Positions 1 to 9,141 of a DNA stretch of 14,705 nucleotides are shown in pieces. A program made the translations under genes and the position numbers. The DNA is from Irineochytrium annulatum. Its lineage: Eukaryota > Chytridiomycota > Chytridiomycetes > Chytridiales > Chytridiaceae. How positions within the stretch are numbered: position 1 is the first letter of the stretch; every line of letters starts with the position of its first letter. The DNA lies in the NCBI GenBank assembly GCA_027600665.1, contig JADGJL010000733.1, forward strand, positions 1 through 14,705, in the 5' to 3' direction. The notes below the pieces were generated by a model. The model did no database searches, was not told the DNA's origin, and saw only the letters and a list, made by a program, of their open reading frames with translations.

Positions 1-12
1 ATTATTCAGCAC

Positions 13-723
13 TTACACAAACAGCTCATCCGCATCCTCATTCCCCTTCTCCCTGTTCTCCTTGTCCTCATCGTCGTTGCTATCAACAGCATCCGTTTTA
101 TCGAAGCCATGCTGACGCCGCAAGCCCACCGGCCGCATCCCTCCAGCTGCAACCGTCGCCCGTGAAGCTGCTTGCTGAGCAACTCCGCCTCCCCCAGCAT
201 CGTCACCGACCCGCTCTCCGTATCCTGGTGGCGGCGGAGCCTCAGACCCCGTAGCGGTGTGACCGGAGAAAAGAAAGTATGAGTCCTCCCAGTTGGGGAA
301 GGGGGCATGGCGGAGTGGGATGAGGGGGCCCTTGGCCGCAACCAGCGCTTCCCACACGTGCGGAGGGGCGTCAATGCAGCCGTTCTTGACCCCTAGGCCG
401 CTCGAGTTGCGAAGGGCCGCCTCAACCTTCGCAAACTCCCTTTTAAGCTGGAAGAAAAGTTAGCAGACCTCTACGGCGTGCTAAGCAGGCTACAGAGGCT
501 TCCATACCTGATTCAGCTTGTCCGAGCATTGGCTGCCGTCCAGGTTGTCGCCAAACTTCTCGTTGAGCTTGGCTGCAAACGTGTCGGCAACGCCTTTCTT
601 GAACTGGCCATTGCTTGTGCGCAGGCCCTGGTGAACGGCCTTCACGTAGCGCTTGAGGAGGAAGGTGATCCGAGGGGCATCCCAGCTGGCCCGCGGCTTG
701 CGGGTGTTGGTGGTCTTGGGCAT
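13..723 (-). CDS. Myb/SANT-like DNA-binding domain protein (possibly incomplete at window edge)
   Basis: The model starts at ATG 723 (MPKTTNTRK). Exon 1 is 723-508 and a 60-nt GT..AG intron (507-448) joins it in phase 0 to exon 2, which begins LKREFAKVEAAL. The joined protein shows the Myb/SANT-like domain layout known from fungi and plants. A Trp-led first helix (ASWDAPRITFLL) is followed by a basic FKKGVADTFAAKLNEKFG segment, then 'CSDKLNQLKREF' and an 'NSSGLG' turn. The conserved trailer follows (PPHVWEALVAAKGP, then HAPFPNWEDSYFLFSG). Such domains bind DNA and are common in transposon-derived regulators. The remainder (about residues 125-216) is low-complexity, with Gly/Pro-rich stretches and an acidic DEDKE region. 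A TAA at 15-13 would end a 216-residue protein. However, the same bases form a strong donor (GTAAGT from position 16), so the true C-terminus may lie beyond the window. The family call is inferred from motif pattern only. Confidence 0.72.
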
Positions 724-920
724 TCGAACACCTATGAGAAAGACGGGACGATCTTGGCGTTTTTGCAATTCGGCGTTTTGACAGCCACATTGCTCATTCC
801 GAAAGGCCCGTTAGGATTTCGGCGTTTGAAATGCAAAAGGCCCACATTTGAAACACCCGTTTATTTTGGCTTGGTCAACCTAACGCACCCTAAGTTGTAA
901 AATTTAAATGCCTCATTTAA

Positions 921-1868
921 GGCGGCGAGAGTAAAAATGTTTTGATCGAGGGTAGGATTGCGTTCAGGGTGTGGGACTTGAGCAAACTTAAAAGTGTTGA
1001 AGATGACACCCAACGTTCAAATAATCCTGCGTCGGTAGTTCCTGGCAAGGCCGTATTTTCCGGGGTTAAGGACCGTTTCATACCAAAAAAAGACGGAAAG
1101 CCCATTTTTGAGGGAGTTCCTAACTTCTACAATGGCTCAGAGCCACAATTAGGTATGGCGTCACCATGTTGGTAGATATCTGATGGTGATAGATGTTCGC
1201 CCGAATAAAATGAAGGAATACTCTGGCAAGGATTCGGCCTGTATCAACGGAGGCGAAAAGGGTACATGAGTGTTATAGCCCAGGTACAATTGGGCTCCCT
1301 CTCCCACGCTTCCTTCTTACGCGCATGTGCAGGTCCACGGTTTGAGCTCAAGCACAAACAGCACAGCCTTGGTTTATCTTGACCACCCTGAGCGTACAAA
1401 CTCTTGCTTTTACCACCACGCACCAATCAAAATTGGAAAAGCGGATGTGAGCGACCTCTACGTCGAGTTCTTGGACATGGTCTCCGAATTTAAGGACCGG
1501 GTGATGGCTAACCACCCCATGCTGATTCCTTCCAAGAAAGTACATCGTGATCGAATACAGGTTGATGTTTGTGGTATGTTGTCTACTTACCTTCACTAGC
1601 AGGACGTGCCGGAGATGGAATTGCTGAGTGTTGCTGCGATGAGGAGGAGGTTAGTTGTGGCAGAGGCCAAGCAAATGGTTTTCATGCGGGAAAAGCTAGA
1701 AAGGCCCAATAAAGAGAACGCAGAGAATGAGCGCAACCTCAAGCGGAAAGTCACTGAGGAGGAGCTTGGAATGGAGTTGGACGCAAGCAGCGATTTAGAG
1801 TTACTAAGAACGAGGACGAGGACCAAGAGGATGCGACAGAGGATGAGATGAACGCGGATATCAGGTAA
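921..1868 (+). CDS. Possible spliced gene or gene remnant, unknown function
   Basis: Three open blocks lie on this strand. Block one (about 921-1152) follows a TTTAAG acceptor and encodes a hydrophilic segment containing KDRFIPKKDGKPIFEG. It can join through a 40-nt intron (1153-1192) to a short block ending near 1261. Block two (1333-1560, after GTGCAG) contains YVEFLDMVSEFKDRVM. It can join in phase 0 through 1561-1605-range GT..AG sequence to block three, a charged, probably coiled-coil segment (MRRRLVVAEAKQMVF, then KRKVTEEELG). Block three stops at 1849-1851. A shift of one base near 1808, or a weak intron, would instead give an acidic tail (NEDEDQEDATEDE) ending at TAA 1866-1868. I found no good start codon, and blocks one and two do not join in a compatible phase. 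I do not recognise the protein. It may be a decayed or transposon-associated gene sharing the upstream gap with the Myb/SANT-like gene. Confidence 0.3.
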
Positions 1869-3101
1869 AAACCGTCGTTTCGCTATATGATCAAGTCCGT
1901 TTAGCGGGCTTGGTCGTTGGCCGTGAGATTGCTCTTCGGATTCGTAGCGAAGGAGGTGTATCGTTTGCTCAAAAAATGAACTTGAGATGTGCAACTGAAA
2001 TCAATTGTTGATTGTGCGCATTCCTCCGCCTGATTGGACGTTCTGAGGCAAACGAAATGATTGGTGCGGATTTTGACATGCGCCCAATATTCTGACTGAT
2101 CCTATGCTATGCGTCTCAATTCCAGAATGAGACGTGGCATTCTATAGTACTCTTGCACAGTACTATCGGTTCATGAAATGTCATAAAAGACGGCATCCGT
2201 AGTCCAGTCTAATCACTGAATAGAGCGTGGGATCGACACATGTTTACACCTTATCTCGCCTCCTTGAGTAATCTTCATAACTTGGCCAATGTCGATAAGA
2301 GTAGCTAGTCCCTTAATTATTAGCAATCAAGTAGATCTTCGGAGGATCCCGTGGATTTCACCAACTGTATAGGCGGGTCCTTTGCTCGCGTCGGACAACG
2401 CTCGCTGAGTCTCCCTACTTCCGCTATACTGAATATTCCACCAATATCCCATTGGTGTTGCTCTTTCCCCAGGAAGGAGCGTGTTTCTATCAGATGGGAA
2501 CATTTAGGACTTAGCGCCGCATCACCTCTTAGTGATTATGGCATATCTAACCTATATGTATACTAACATATATGTGATATTGCGTTCCGCCTGACAAAGG
2601 CTCATAGTTGACTCCACTGATGCGCAGTACTTTAAACTTCTTACTGGGCTTGTCGGAGGCTTTTCTCGTCTCATGATGTAGGTGAGGGTGCCGTCCAAAA
2701 TTTGTCGCGGTTCTCAACAGCAACTGGCTCCCTTCCTTCCAGGACGAGTACGTGCGTTAACGCTGTTGATGTGTTGAATGCAACAATCCAACGTGGTGTA
2801 TGAGCTGTTGAGCTGACGCAAGCAAAGTTTCAATATTCAAGAAAAGCTTGCTGCTTGTAGGAACTTTCATGACAACCGGCTTTACCCGTTTGGGTATTGC
2901 GGAATTTCAACACTTCCTGCCCGATTTGTTATTTGCTGAGGAATAATTGAAATACCCGATGCTGGGTGACATATGAGGTGGCGTTCAACGTTGGTAACTT
3001 TCCGATATGGACGAGCCGACAACGTCAGCAGCAAATACGTCGCTATGAGTCTCCGGCGTGCGTATGACACCACAAAACAGAAACGGAAATGAACGTAATC
3101 G
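1869..3101. other. Gene-free stretch of about 1.2 kb
   Basis: No open frame here has recognisable motifs or exons that join sensibly. The longest frames (71 codons on plus at 2351-2566, 63 on minus at 2882-3073) lack motifs and the codon pattern of the neighbours. Base composition is clearly more AT-rich than in the surrounding genes. Small inverted repeats occur around 2521-2575. The right end must contain the 3' untranslated region of the OTUD3-like gene, which ends at 3102 on the minus strand. The stretch could hold a decayed transposon or solo LTR, but I could not identify paired terminal repeats or a target duplication. Confidence 0.6.
2553..2572. repeat. Short AT-rich inverted repeat
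   Basis: TATATGT (2553-2559) is followed after six bases by its exact reverse complement ACATATA (2566-2572). A second small perfect palindrome lies just upstream: ATCAC (2521-2525) with GTGAT (2532-2536). Both could form hairpins, but stems of 5-7 bp are also expected by chance in AT-rich DNA. No function is assigned. Confidence 0.4.
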
Positions 3102-5113
3102 CTATATACTAATGACCTTCATCCCATCGATCATAATGCCTCCCTCAAAGTCGAACTGCGGTGGACCACTCTCCCGCCTCCCACCCACACTACCACCACC
3201 TCCACCGGCGCTCTCCGCCGCTGTCTCCGCGCGCTTCTTCGCGAGCGCGTTCGTTTTTTGCGACAGCTTCTTCGCGTCCTTGGCCCTCTTCTTCTCCCCC
3301 TTCCTCATCTTCTTCATCACTTTCTTCGGAGACCGCGCGCCGCTGCTGCCACTTCTCCTTCCGCCACCATCGCCGTCATCGCCGCCGCTTCCAGCCTCGT
3401 CCTGCTCGCCGGGCGCCGCAGGCGTTGTCGGGGCCGGCGAGTCTGGACCTGGAGTATCTCCCGCGTCTTCCCATCCTTCGCGGTCCGCACACACCTCCAC
3501 ACCCTTCGGCTCGGTATCCTCCGCCCTGCGTGTCCTTTTGCTAGCGTCTTCCATTTCCACGTCGTCCGCTTCGTCGCCAGGGTTCGCTATTGAAGTCCGC
3601 TCTATCTTTACGCCTGGCGCCTCCATCGCTACTGCACCCCTTCCAACCGCAATTGCGGACTCATCATCCAACCGTAAATCACAGATTTTCTCTACTGCAG
3701 CAGGCCGTTGCACAGCGTTCTCAGTGGCATCAAGACGGACCGTCGCGTCCACACCGTCCTCCGCCATCGCAGCACCCAAGACACCCACTTCAGTCGCCTC
3801 CGTCCTCATGTCCTGTTTCCCCTTTTTTTTGCCATCTGCTTCCACCGGTGGATCGCCGTCAACCACCACCGCATCACCAACCCTCGCCGCCTCCACCATC
3901 GCCTCCTCTACCTCCCTCTTATCCCGCTCCTCACACAACACCTCCATCACCTTGTTTATCTCCCCTAAATTATCCCTCAACATACCCCTTATCCTCGCCA
4001 GATCCTCACATCCCGTCCCTTTCATAATAGTCCGCTCCATCCTTGTCACGGGACCGTCCGGGTCGCGCTCGGGTGGCGGCTTAGCGTCCTTGTTCGTGCG
4101 GATCCGGATGACAGGAGCGCCCTTAGACTCGGACGCGGTTGCGGCGGCCTGGGCCTTAGCGCGCGTCATGCGCACGCCGGTCGGGTTACGGTCAAGAGCG
4201 TCGTCGATGGAGCGGACGGAGCTATAGTGCTCGAAGGAGTGGTAGATGATGTGAATCATACGAGGGGATGGTAAGGACGCGGCACCGTTCGACGTGGAAC
4301 AAGTTGTTGGGTCTGCTTCAAACGAGGAACTGGCGCCGTCGCCTACAAAGTCGGAGCCTTTGATGACCCAGGGAGGTTGGCCGAGTTGGTGGATGCAGAT
4401 GTCCAGGCGGTGGAGGCGGGCGCAGGCAACGAGCTCCATGTTCTCGCCGTAGATGCCGTCCTTCCGCATGCGGGTCAGATGCTGATCTAAGTACACAGTC
4501 AGAATCACAACCATGCGAAGGTCAAGAGTCAACATACCATAAGTCTCGTCCACTACGAAAACCTCGTAGAGGTTGCGGTACTTGTGCAGGTGATCGCAAA
4601 CCGCCGCTCGATATTTTGGATGGTTGGCTGTTGTGCAAGTATGATCAGAATTTCACAATGTCGTCGAGAATATGCTGTAAGTATCCCTCACCTGGATTCC
4701 CATCGATTTGATCAGCCAGCGCCCGGAAGAGGCAGTTCCCGTCACCTACACACAGCGTCCATCAGCACCCACGATACTTCCACCTCCCTGCATCATGCAA
4801 GTTGCGGGATGGTAGTACCCGTCATGTCCTTCATCCGGAGCCCAAGGCACTCGAGCTGGTACGTCATTTTCTTCGCGGCCTCGTCATCCCAGTCATCTAG
4901 GTTTCCGAGGACGTGGTTAGCCACGGGTCGACGCGAAGCGGAGGGATAGCGGTTTCTCGTGAACTCACCGGCCGCGTGCGTTTTCCCTCTGCCCTTCCGC
5001 TTCGAGGACCTCGTCGTCACGCTCGGCGTCGGACTGGATGCGGAGGGCGCCGCGGCCTGCGCGGGGCCACCTTTCCCTTTCCCGCTGCCACGGCCCTTCT
5101 TGCCCTTGGCCAT
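3102..5113 (-). CDS. OTUD3-like OTU-domain deubiquitinase
   Basis: Cysteine protease predicted to remove ubiquitin. Start ATG 5113 (MAKGKKGRGSGK). Exons by in-frame joining: 5113-4969, 4896-4819, 4745-4692, 4627-4538, 4486-3102. The intron at 4968-4897 is 72 nt, stop-free and a multiple of three, so the protein is 583 residues if it is spliced and 607 if retained. The OTU catalytic motif DGNCLFRAL crosses a splice junction, with Asp76 and Cys79 (spliced numbering). It is followed by the OTUD3-type run NHPKYR, RKDGIYGENMELVA and IHQLGQPPW. The catalytic His209 sits in EHYSSVR. About 350 residues after the OTU fold look disordered: Ala/Asp/Glu-rich, then a Lys/Arg cluster (KKVMKKMRKGEKKRAKD) that could be a nuclear or nucleolar signal. 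The basic N-terminus is also low-complexity. Only 99 bases separate its ATG from the stop of the ABHD12-like gene upstream. The family call is strong. The exact orthologue (OTUD3 versus another fungal OTU) is less certain. Confidence 0.87.
4897..4968 (-). other. Stop-free 3n intron candidate in the OTUD3-like gene
   Basis: On the minus strand this segment begins GTGAGT, carries GCTAAC about 25 bases before its end and finishes CCTAG, all good fungal splice signals. It is exactly 72 bases with no in-frame stop, so removal or retention both keep the frame. Removal joins ...KTHAA to DDWDDEAAKK, which resembles the short acidic linker before the first OTU helix. Retention adds 24 residues (starting GEFTRNRYPS). 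I favour removal. Confidence 0.65.
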
Positions 5114-5212
5114 CTTTGACAGACATACCCTTTTAACAAAAAGCTTTCATTCTCTCCAGAACGTGTCTTCTGCTGCGAGTATTATTGATAAAAACCCTGA
5201 AATGTCCATTCA
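5114..5212 (-). promoter_or_regulatory. Short promoter/5' region of the OTUD3-like gene
   Basis: These 99 bases lie between the stop codon of the ABHD12-like gene and the ATG of the OTUD3-like gene, both on the minus strand. They must carry the end of one transcript and the start of the next, unless promoter elements lie inside the upstream coding region. I see no clear TATA box. This is inferred from spacing only. Confidence 0.45.
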
Positions 5213-6603
5213 TCATCGACGATGGTGCTCCAGCCACTCCTCCATTCCGTCCTTAAAAATGTTAAAGTTTCCAATGGCGTTGTGCCCGGCCTCCATGATT
5301 TCAACGAGCCAAATTTCCCCCGCCCGCTCCGGCGCAGTCGTCTCCCCACCGCGGTGTGTAGTCCACAGCCTCGCCTCGGTGCCTATGGTCCGGACGCGGA
5401 AGACGCCGCCGGCGTACGACGTGATCCCACCCTTGGCCAACTCCTCGTCGGTCGGAGCCACGAGCCGGTCCATACCCTTGTGCCGTCCCTCAACAGCGGC
5501 CAAAAAGTTGTCCCTCGCGTGCCAAAACCCAATCTCGTTGTCCCTGGTCCCGTGGAACAAAATAATGGGGCAGTCGACGCCATCGCGGAGATTAACGTGC
5601 GTCTCCCAGCGCTCGGTCACGAGGGTCTTGACAGCCTCGCCCAACGCCCTATGGTATCGAAAAGGCATCAAGAGCGGAACCATCGGGTAGTGCAACGCCG
5701 CGTCCGGGATGGACCTGTACCCAGCAACGATGACCAACCCCGCGGGCGGCATGCCAGCGACCGTGAGGTTCCGCGCCAAGAAGGCCGCGACTCCAGACCC
5801 GAGGCTGTGGCCGACGATGAAGACTTTGGATGGCTCGACGCCGTGCCTTGTCAGCCAGCGGAAGGCCGCGACGCTGTCCTCGCGGATCCCGGCCTCAGAT
5901 GGCGTGACGGACTCGGAGTCGCCGAAGCCGCGATAGTCGATAGTGAGAACGTGCGAGTCGCCGTCGCCGCCGAGGCCGCTCAGGGCCTTATAAAAGGATG
6001 GGCGGACGAAGGTGGCGCGGTTGCCAGCATTACCGTGAAAGTACAAGAAGACGCGGTCGGCCTTCTTTAGCTCGGTGTTAAAGTAGGCCGCGTTGCGCGT
6101 CGGGAGGTCTTGTAAGAGAGGAGGCGCCAAGCGATGTGGGAGAATGTGCCAGGCGCCCAGCCGCATATTGTCGGCGGTCTCGATGATCACGCTCCTGATC
6201 AAGCCCGACTAACGATACATTGCCAGTTAATACGAGCCTTTCAATCATGTAAAATGATGCTGAGCAAGGAAATGAAAAATTATGGAGTGGAAGGGTCCTT
6301 ACACGAAAGCCAAACCGTTCCGAGGGCCGTACGCTCGGGTTCGACGGAAAGTTCAGCATATTTAAGTAGATCAGGTACGGCTGCGTCAGCTCCGGAAAGG
6401 ATATTGCGGCGGCCAGAATGCAAGCGTAGGCGACTAGCCCGAAAACGAGCATGGCAGCGACGCAGCCTGAGCACGACCTAGGGCAAGCTCAAGTGTAAGT
6501 TCAGGACCGATGAGGACGGGGCTTACCTGGTCGAGGACCTCGGCCTCTGACTCCGGGTCAGGAGCCGGGCGGTCATCTCATCGCGGTTCTTCTTTGATGG
6601 CAT
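5213..6603 (-). CDS. ABHD12-like alpha/beta hydrolase with N-terminal membrane anchor
   Basis: Serine hydrolase of the ABHD12/ABHD13 (Bem46-like) type, whose relatives act on lysophospholipids or monoacylglycerols at the ER. Exons: 6603-6527, 6477-6303, 6208-5213 (415 residues), joined in phases 2 and 0. The start MPSKKNRDEM gives a basic N-terminus. A hydrophobic segment follows at about residues 31-53 (MLVFGLVAYACILAAAIS), which suggests a single-pass anchor with the catalytic domain on the far side. The join reads PSERFGFRSGLIRS, then LGAWHILPHR, as in the family. The oxyanion motif HGNAG is at 142-146, and the nucleophile is Ser219 in GHSLG. The acid is probably Asp307 in HGTRDNE and the base His393 in EAGHN. 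The Asp-His spacing (86 residues) is longer than in many relatives and includes an insert around 333-385. It is divergent from the Sds3-like gene with a 120-bp gap. The true substrate is unknown. Confidence 0.87.
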
Positions 6604-6723
6604 GCCAGTCGACGCCAACCACTTTTGACAAACACCGCGCGCCCAATCTGTACTGACTTGGACCACCCCGTATTCGACCTGACGCCGGCTCCACACGAAC
6701 ACTACCTCCCGCAACTGGCCCCG
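6604..6723. promoter_or_regulatory. Divergent promoter region, ABHD12-like / Sds3-like genes
   Basis: Only 120 bases separate the two opposite start codons (6603 minus, 6724 plus). A CCAAT box lies near the middle (6643-6647 on plus), a common fungal activator site. No TATA box is evident. The shared control region is inferred from the head-to-head layout. Confidence 0.5.
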
Positions 6724-8640
6724 ATGTCGACCGTCACGGCCCCCTCAGTCGCTGCACAGCCCGAACGCCGCAGGAGGCCGCCAAGAATTGCCTCGTCGCC
6801 TACGACGGCCTTGCAACCCACTCACGCCGTCTCAAGCCCCGTCACCGCCAACCCGATACCAGCCCACGCCCCCTCGGCCCTCCCGTCCCCGCAGTCCGTC
6901 GCCAGGAAGAGGAGGTCGATACAGGTACCCGCCCTTGCCTCCCCGACCGCGGGATCGTCGGCGAGGAAGCGTAGGGCAGGCTCCTTACCCGTCAGCCCCA
7001 CGTCCCTTACCAACCCCGCCACCGTCGCCGCGGCGCCAGAGGTCACTCCCGCGACCTCGATCGCGAGCGATCACCCGGTCGTCATGGCCGAACGGGACCT
7101 GCCGGACACCGCCCCCACGCCCGCGAACAATGACAAGATCACCGCCGCCGTGGGACCGCTGGCCGTCCCCGCGGGCAACATCATCTCCAACCATACTATC
7201 GCCGAGCCGATGACCCTCGACGCGCCCGAACCCCCTCCGCTGCCGGCCGCCACACCCGCGGCGCCCGTCGCGGTGCCTCCTCCCGCGAAATCCTCCTCGA
7301 AGCGGAAGTCCATCTCCCCGCAACCACCAACACCAACTGCGACCGCGCCCCCGCAGGTGCTCACCCGCGCCATGAAGCGGAAATCTTCCTCTCCGACCCC
7401 GAACTCACCTGCGATCTTTACCGGCGCGCCTTATGCCCTCCCACAGCCTGCCAACTCCGCCACCCGCGCATCACAGAAGCGAAAGCTGTCCAAATCGCCC
7501 CCGCCGAGCGCCTTCGCTCCACCAACGACCTCTGCGACCCCCGCCGCTCCGACAATCGCGTCGACATCCGCATCCGTGCAGATCAACTTGGCCCAACCCC
7601 CGCCGGCAAAGCCGGCACGCGGGTCGCGATCGGGCGCCGGACGAGGTGGGAGGGGTGCAGGACGCGTTCAAAACGCTCGCGCGTCGGCGACGCAGGCAGA
7701 AGACGCGGCCAATGGGATGGATTCGGACGGATATATGGCTGGTATGTATTTCGAGAGGCTGCGAAACGCCAACTCATTTCTAACGCGTTTCCTTCTGGTG
7801 ACAGTGACGGAGGAGATTTTGCCGGAGGATGATGAGGACACGAGGGCGACAAAGACGTTGCTGAGGGAGAGCAAGATGGAGGCGAACGCGTTGAAAGAGA
7901 TGTTTGACGCGTCAATGAAAGAGTATGTACTTGCAGTGGCTTCTCTTACTCGGTGGCGCGCTTCTAATCCCTGGTTTATTTTCCGCAGGTATTTCGACCT
8001 TCGGGCGCAAGAGATTGAGATGGAGGAACAGACGGCGAACGAATGTAAGTAGCGCCAGTAGTATGTCACTCGCACCTTATCCCTTCAACTCTCGTCTGAT
8101 TTATGCATCTCTCACCCCTCAGTGGCCATTCCCGCCGAATTCCTCGCCGAGTACGAGGCCATCGAGGCCAAGTACGCCCAGCGCCTGGCGGTCCAGGACA
8201 CCTACCTGAAGCTCCGGCTCGCTCAAGCTGAGGCCGTCTTTGCCGCCGAGTGCAAGGCGGCGGACGATACATTTATTGTGAGTTGCATGCGGCATTCCTT
8301 GCACTCTCTCCATTCAGTATTCTAAATTTCGTGCGTATAGAATGGGGCGAGGGATGTGCGGCTCGAGTTGGAAGACGAGCTCACAAGGAGTAAGTACGCG
8401 TTGATCAGAGAGAAGCAGCGGTTAGACTCGCTTCCGGAAGGTAAAATTTTTTTTGGACTAGTCATTCGTTTTCCTTTATCAGGATTTAACGCGATATCCA
8501 CAGAGCCCACCACGTTTGACGTCGTCGTGGGTTCGAAGAAGAGGAGGGCGGAGGAGATGCAGGCGCCGCGGGTTATTCGGCCTCGATATGCCGAGAAGGA
8601 GGATCTGGAGCTGTTGTCGTCGACGTGCCAGAAGGTCTAG
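6724..8640 (+). CDS. Sds3-like (Sin3/Rpd3 histone deacetylase complex) protein, probable
   Basis: Six exons join in frame: 6724-7741, 7805-7922, 7989-8044, 8123-8277, 8341-8440, 8504-8640 (527 residues). Residues 1-340 are a disordered Pro/Ala/Ser/Thr-rich region. It holds recurring basic clusters of the form (R/K)KR(K)S (ARKRRS, SARKRRAGS, SKRKSIS, MKRKSSS, SQKRKLS), which may be nuclear localisation or phosphorylation sites. Residues about 379-482 are a charged helical stretch (YFDLRAQEIEMEEQ, then PAEFLAEYEAIEAKY, then RLDSLPE). Its heptad spacing and YEAIEAKYAQRL / AEAVFAAECKAA pattern match the Sds3/Dep1/BRMS1 family, which scaffolds Sin3-Rpd3 co-repressor complexes in the nucleus. A KKRR motif and the IRPRYAEKEDLELL tail follow. 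Start ATG 6724 is the first ATG of the open frame. The family assignment rests on helix pattern rather than catalytic residues, so another coiled-coil nuclear protein is possible. The gene model itself is firm. Confidence 0.72.
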
Positions 8641-9141
8641 AGAGGGGGAGAGGCGGAGACCTCTTTTTATTCACCATCGCCAGAAGGAACGAACTCGTTA
8701 TAGTAACGTATTTTAAAGTATTATTTTTTATAATAAGGAGAAGAACACTGGTAAAGGCGAAGCAGCTGCAAGTGAAGGATTTTATTAAGAGATCGGTAAA
8801 GGGCTGCGAAGTTGTCAAAATATGCTTGTGCCTATGCTGCAAACAATTGTTAAAGTCGAGAACGCCGGACGTGTGCTGATTCCCTCCTCGCGCTCGCACG
8901 TGTCCACTGCTCTCACCACATCCAAAGCAGTCGCGCTGAGACCATGTATAACCTGAAACTTCAGTTCTGGCGATGGTAGAACGACGGAGAAATGGAATTG
9001 CAGTTCGTCGTGGTGATGACGAGGCGATGCCGGGTGCCGGGAAGTAAATCACGACACGCACGAAACAGATGGAGATGATCTTCGGCATTCCAAGTTGACT
9101 TGCTCGGACACGCGAAAAAGCTTTCGATTCTTTTGCAAGCA
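8641..9141. other. Intergenic region upstream of ILV6
   Basis: These 501 bases contain the 3' end of the Sds3-like transcript (AT-rich around 8700-8745) and the ILV6 promoter. A long minus-strand open frame (8573-9160) covers it but has no motifs, overlaps the last Sds3-like exon, and is not credited. A perfect CACGTG lies at 8897-8902. I see no clear Gcn4-type TGACTC site, which would be expected for amino-acid control in yeast. Confidence 0.55.
8897..8902. promoter_or_regulatory. CACGTG E-box upstream of ILV6
   Basis: A perfect CACGTG palindrome lies 240 bases before the ILV6 start. In fungi this core is bound by bHLH factors of the Cbf1/Pho4 type. One six-base site can occur by chance, so its role is speculative. 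Confidence 0.25.

Noticed and set aside
478..900. 140-codon plus-strand open frame near the left end
   Set aside because: Mostly antisense to exon 1 of the Myb/SANT-like gene, and its tail runs into intergenic sequence. No motif supports it.
1596..1994. 132-codon minus-strand open frame
   Set aside because: Ser/Leu-rich antisense of a charged coiled-coil segment. It looks like a shadow of the plus strand, although neither strand is proven coding here.
2553..2580. Palindromic AT-rich segment as a transposon terminal repeat or solo LTR end
   Set aside because: The stem is only seven bases, and no matching partner repeat or target-site duplication could be found by eye.
3058..4227. 389-codon open frame on the plus strand
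   Set aside because: It is antisense to the last exon of the OTUD3-like gene and is Pro/Ser-rich with no motifs. It arises from the biased codon use of the real gene.
5222..6070. 282-codon open frame on the plus strand
   Set aside because: Exactly antisense to the ABHD12-like catalytic exon, which has the full hydrolase motif set. This frame has none.
6985..7373. Gly/Arg-rich minus-strand frames opposite the Sds3-like N-terminal half
   Set aside because: Complement of a Pro/Ala-rich coding stretch. They have no splice or motif support, and the sense frame continues into a multi-exon gene.
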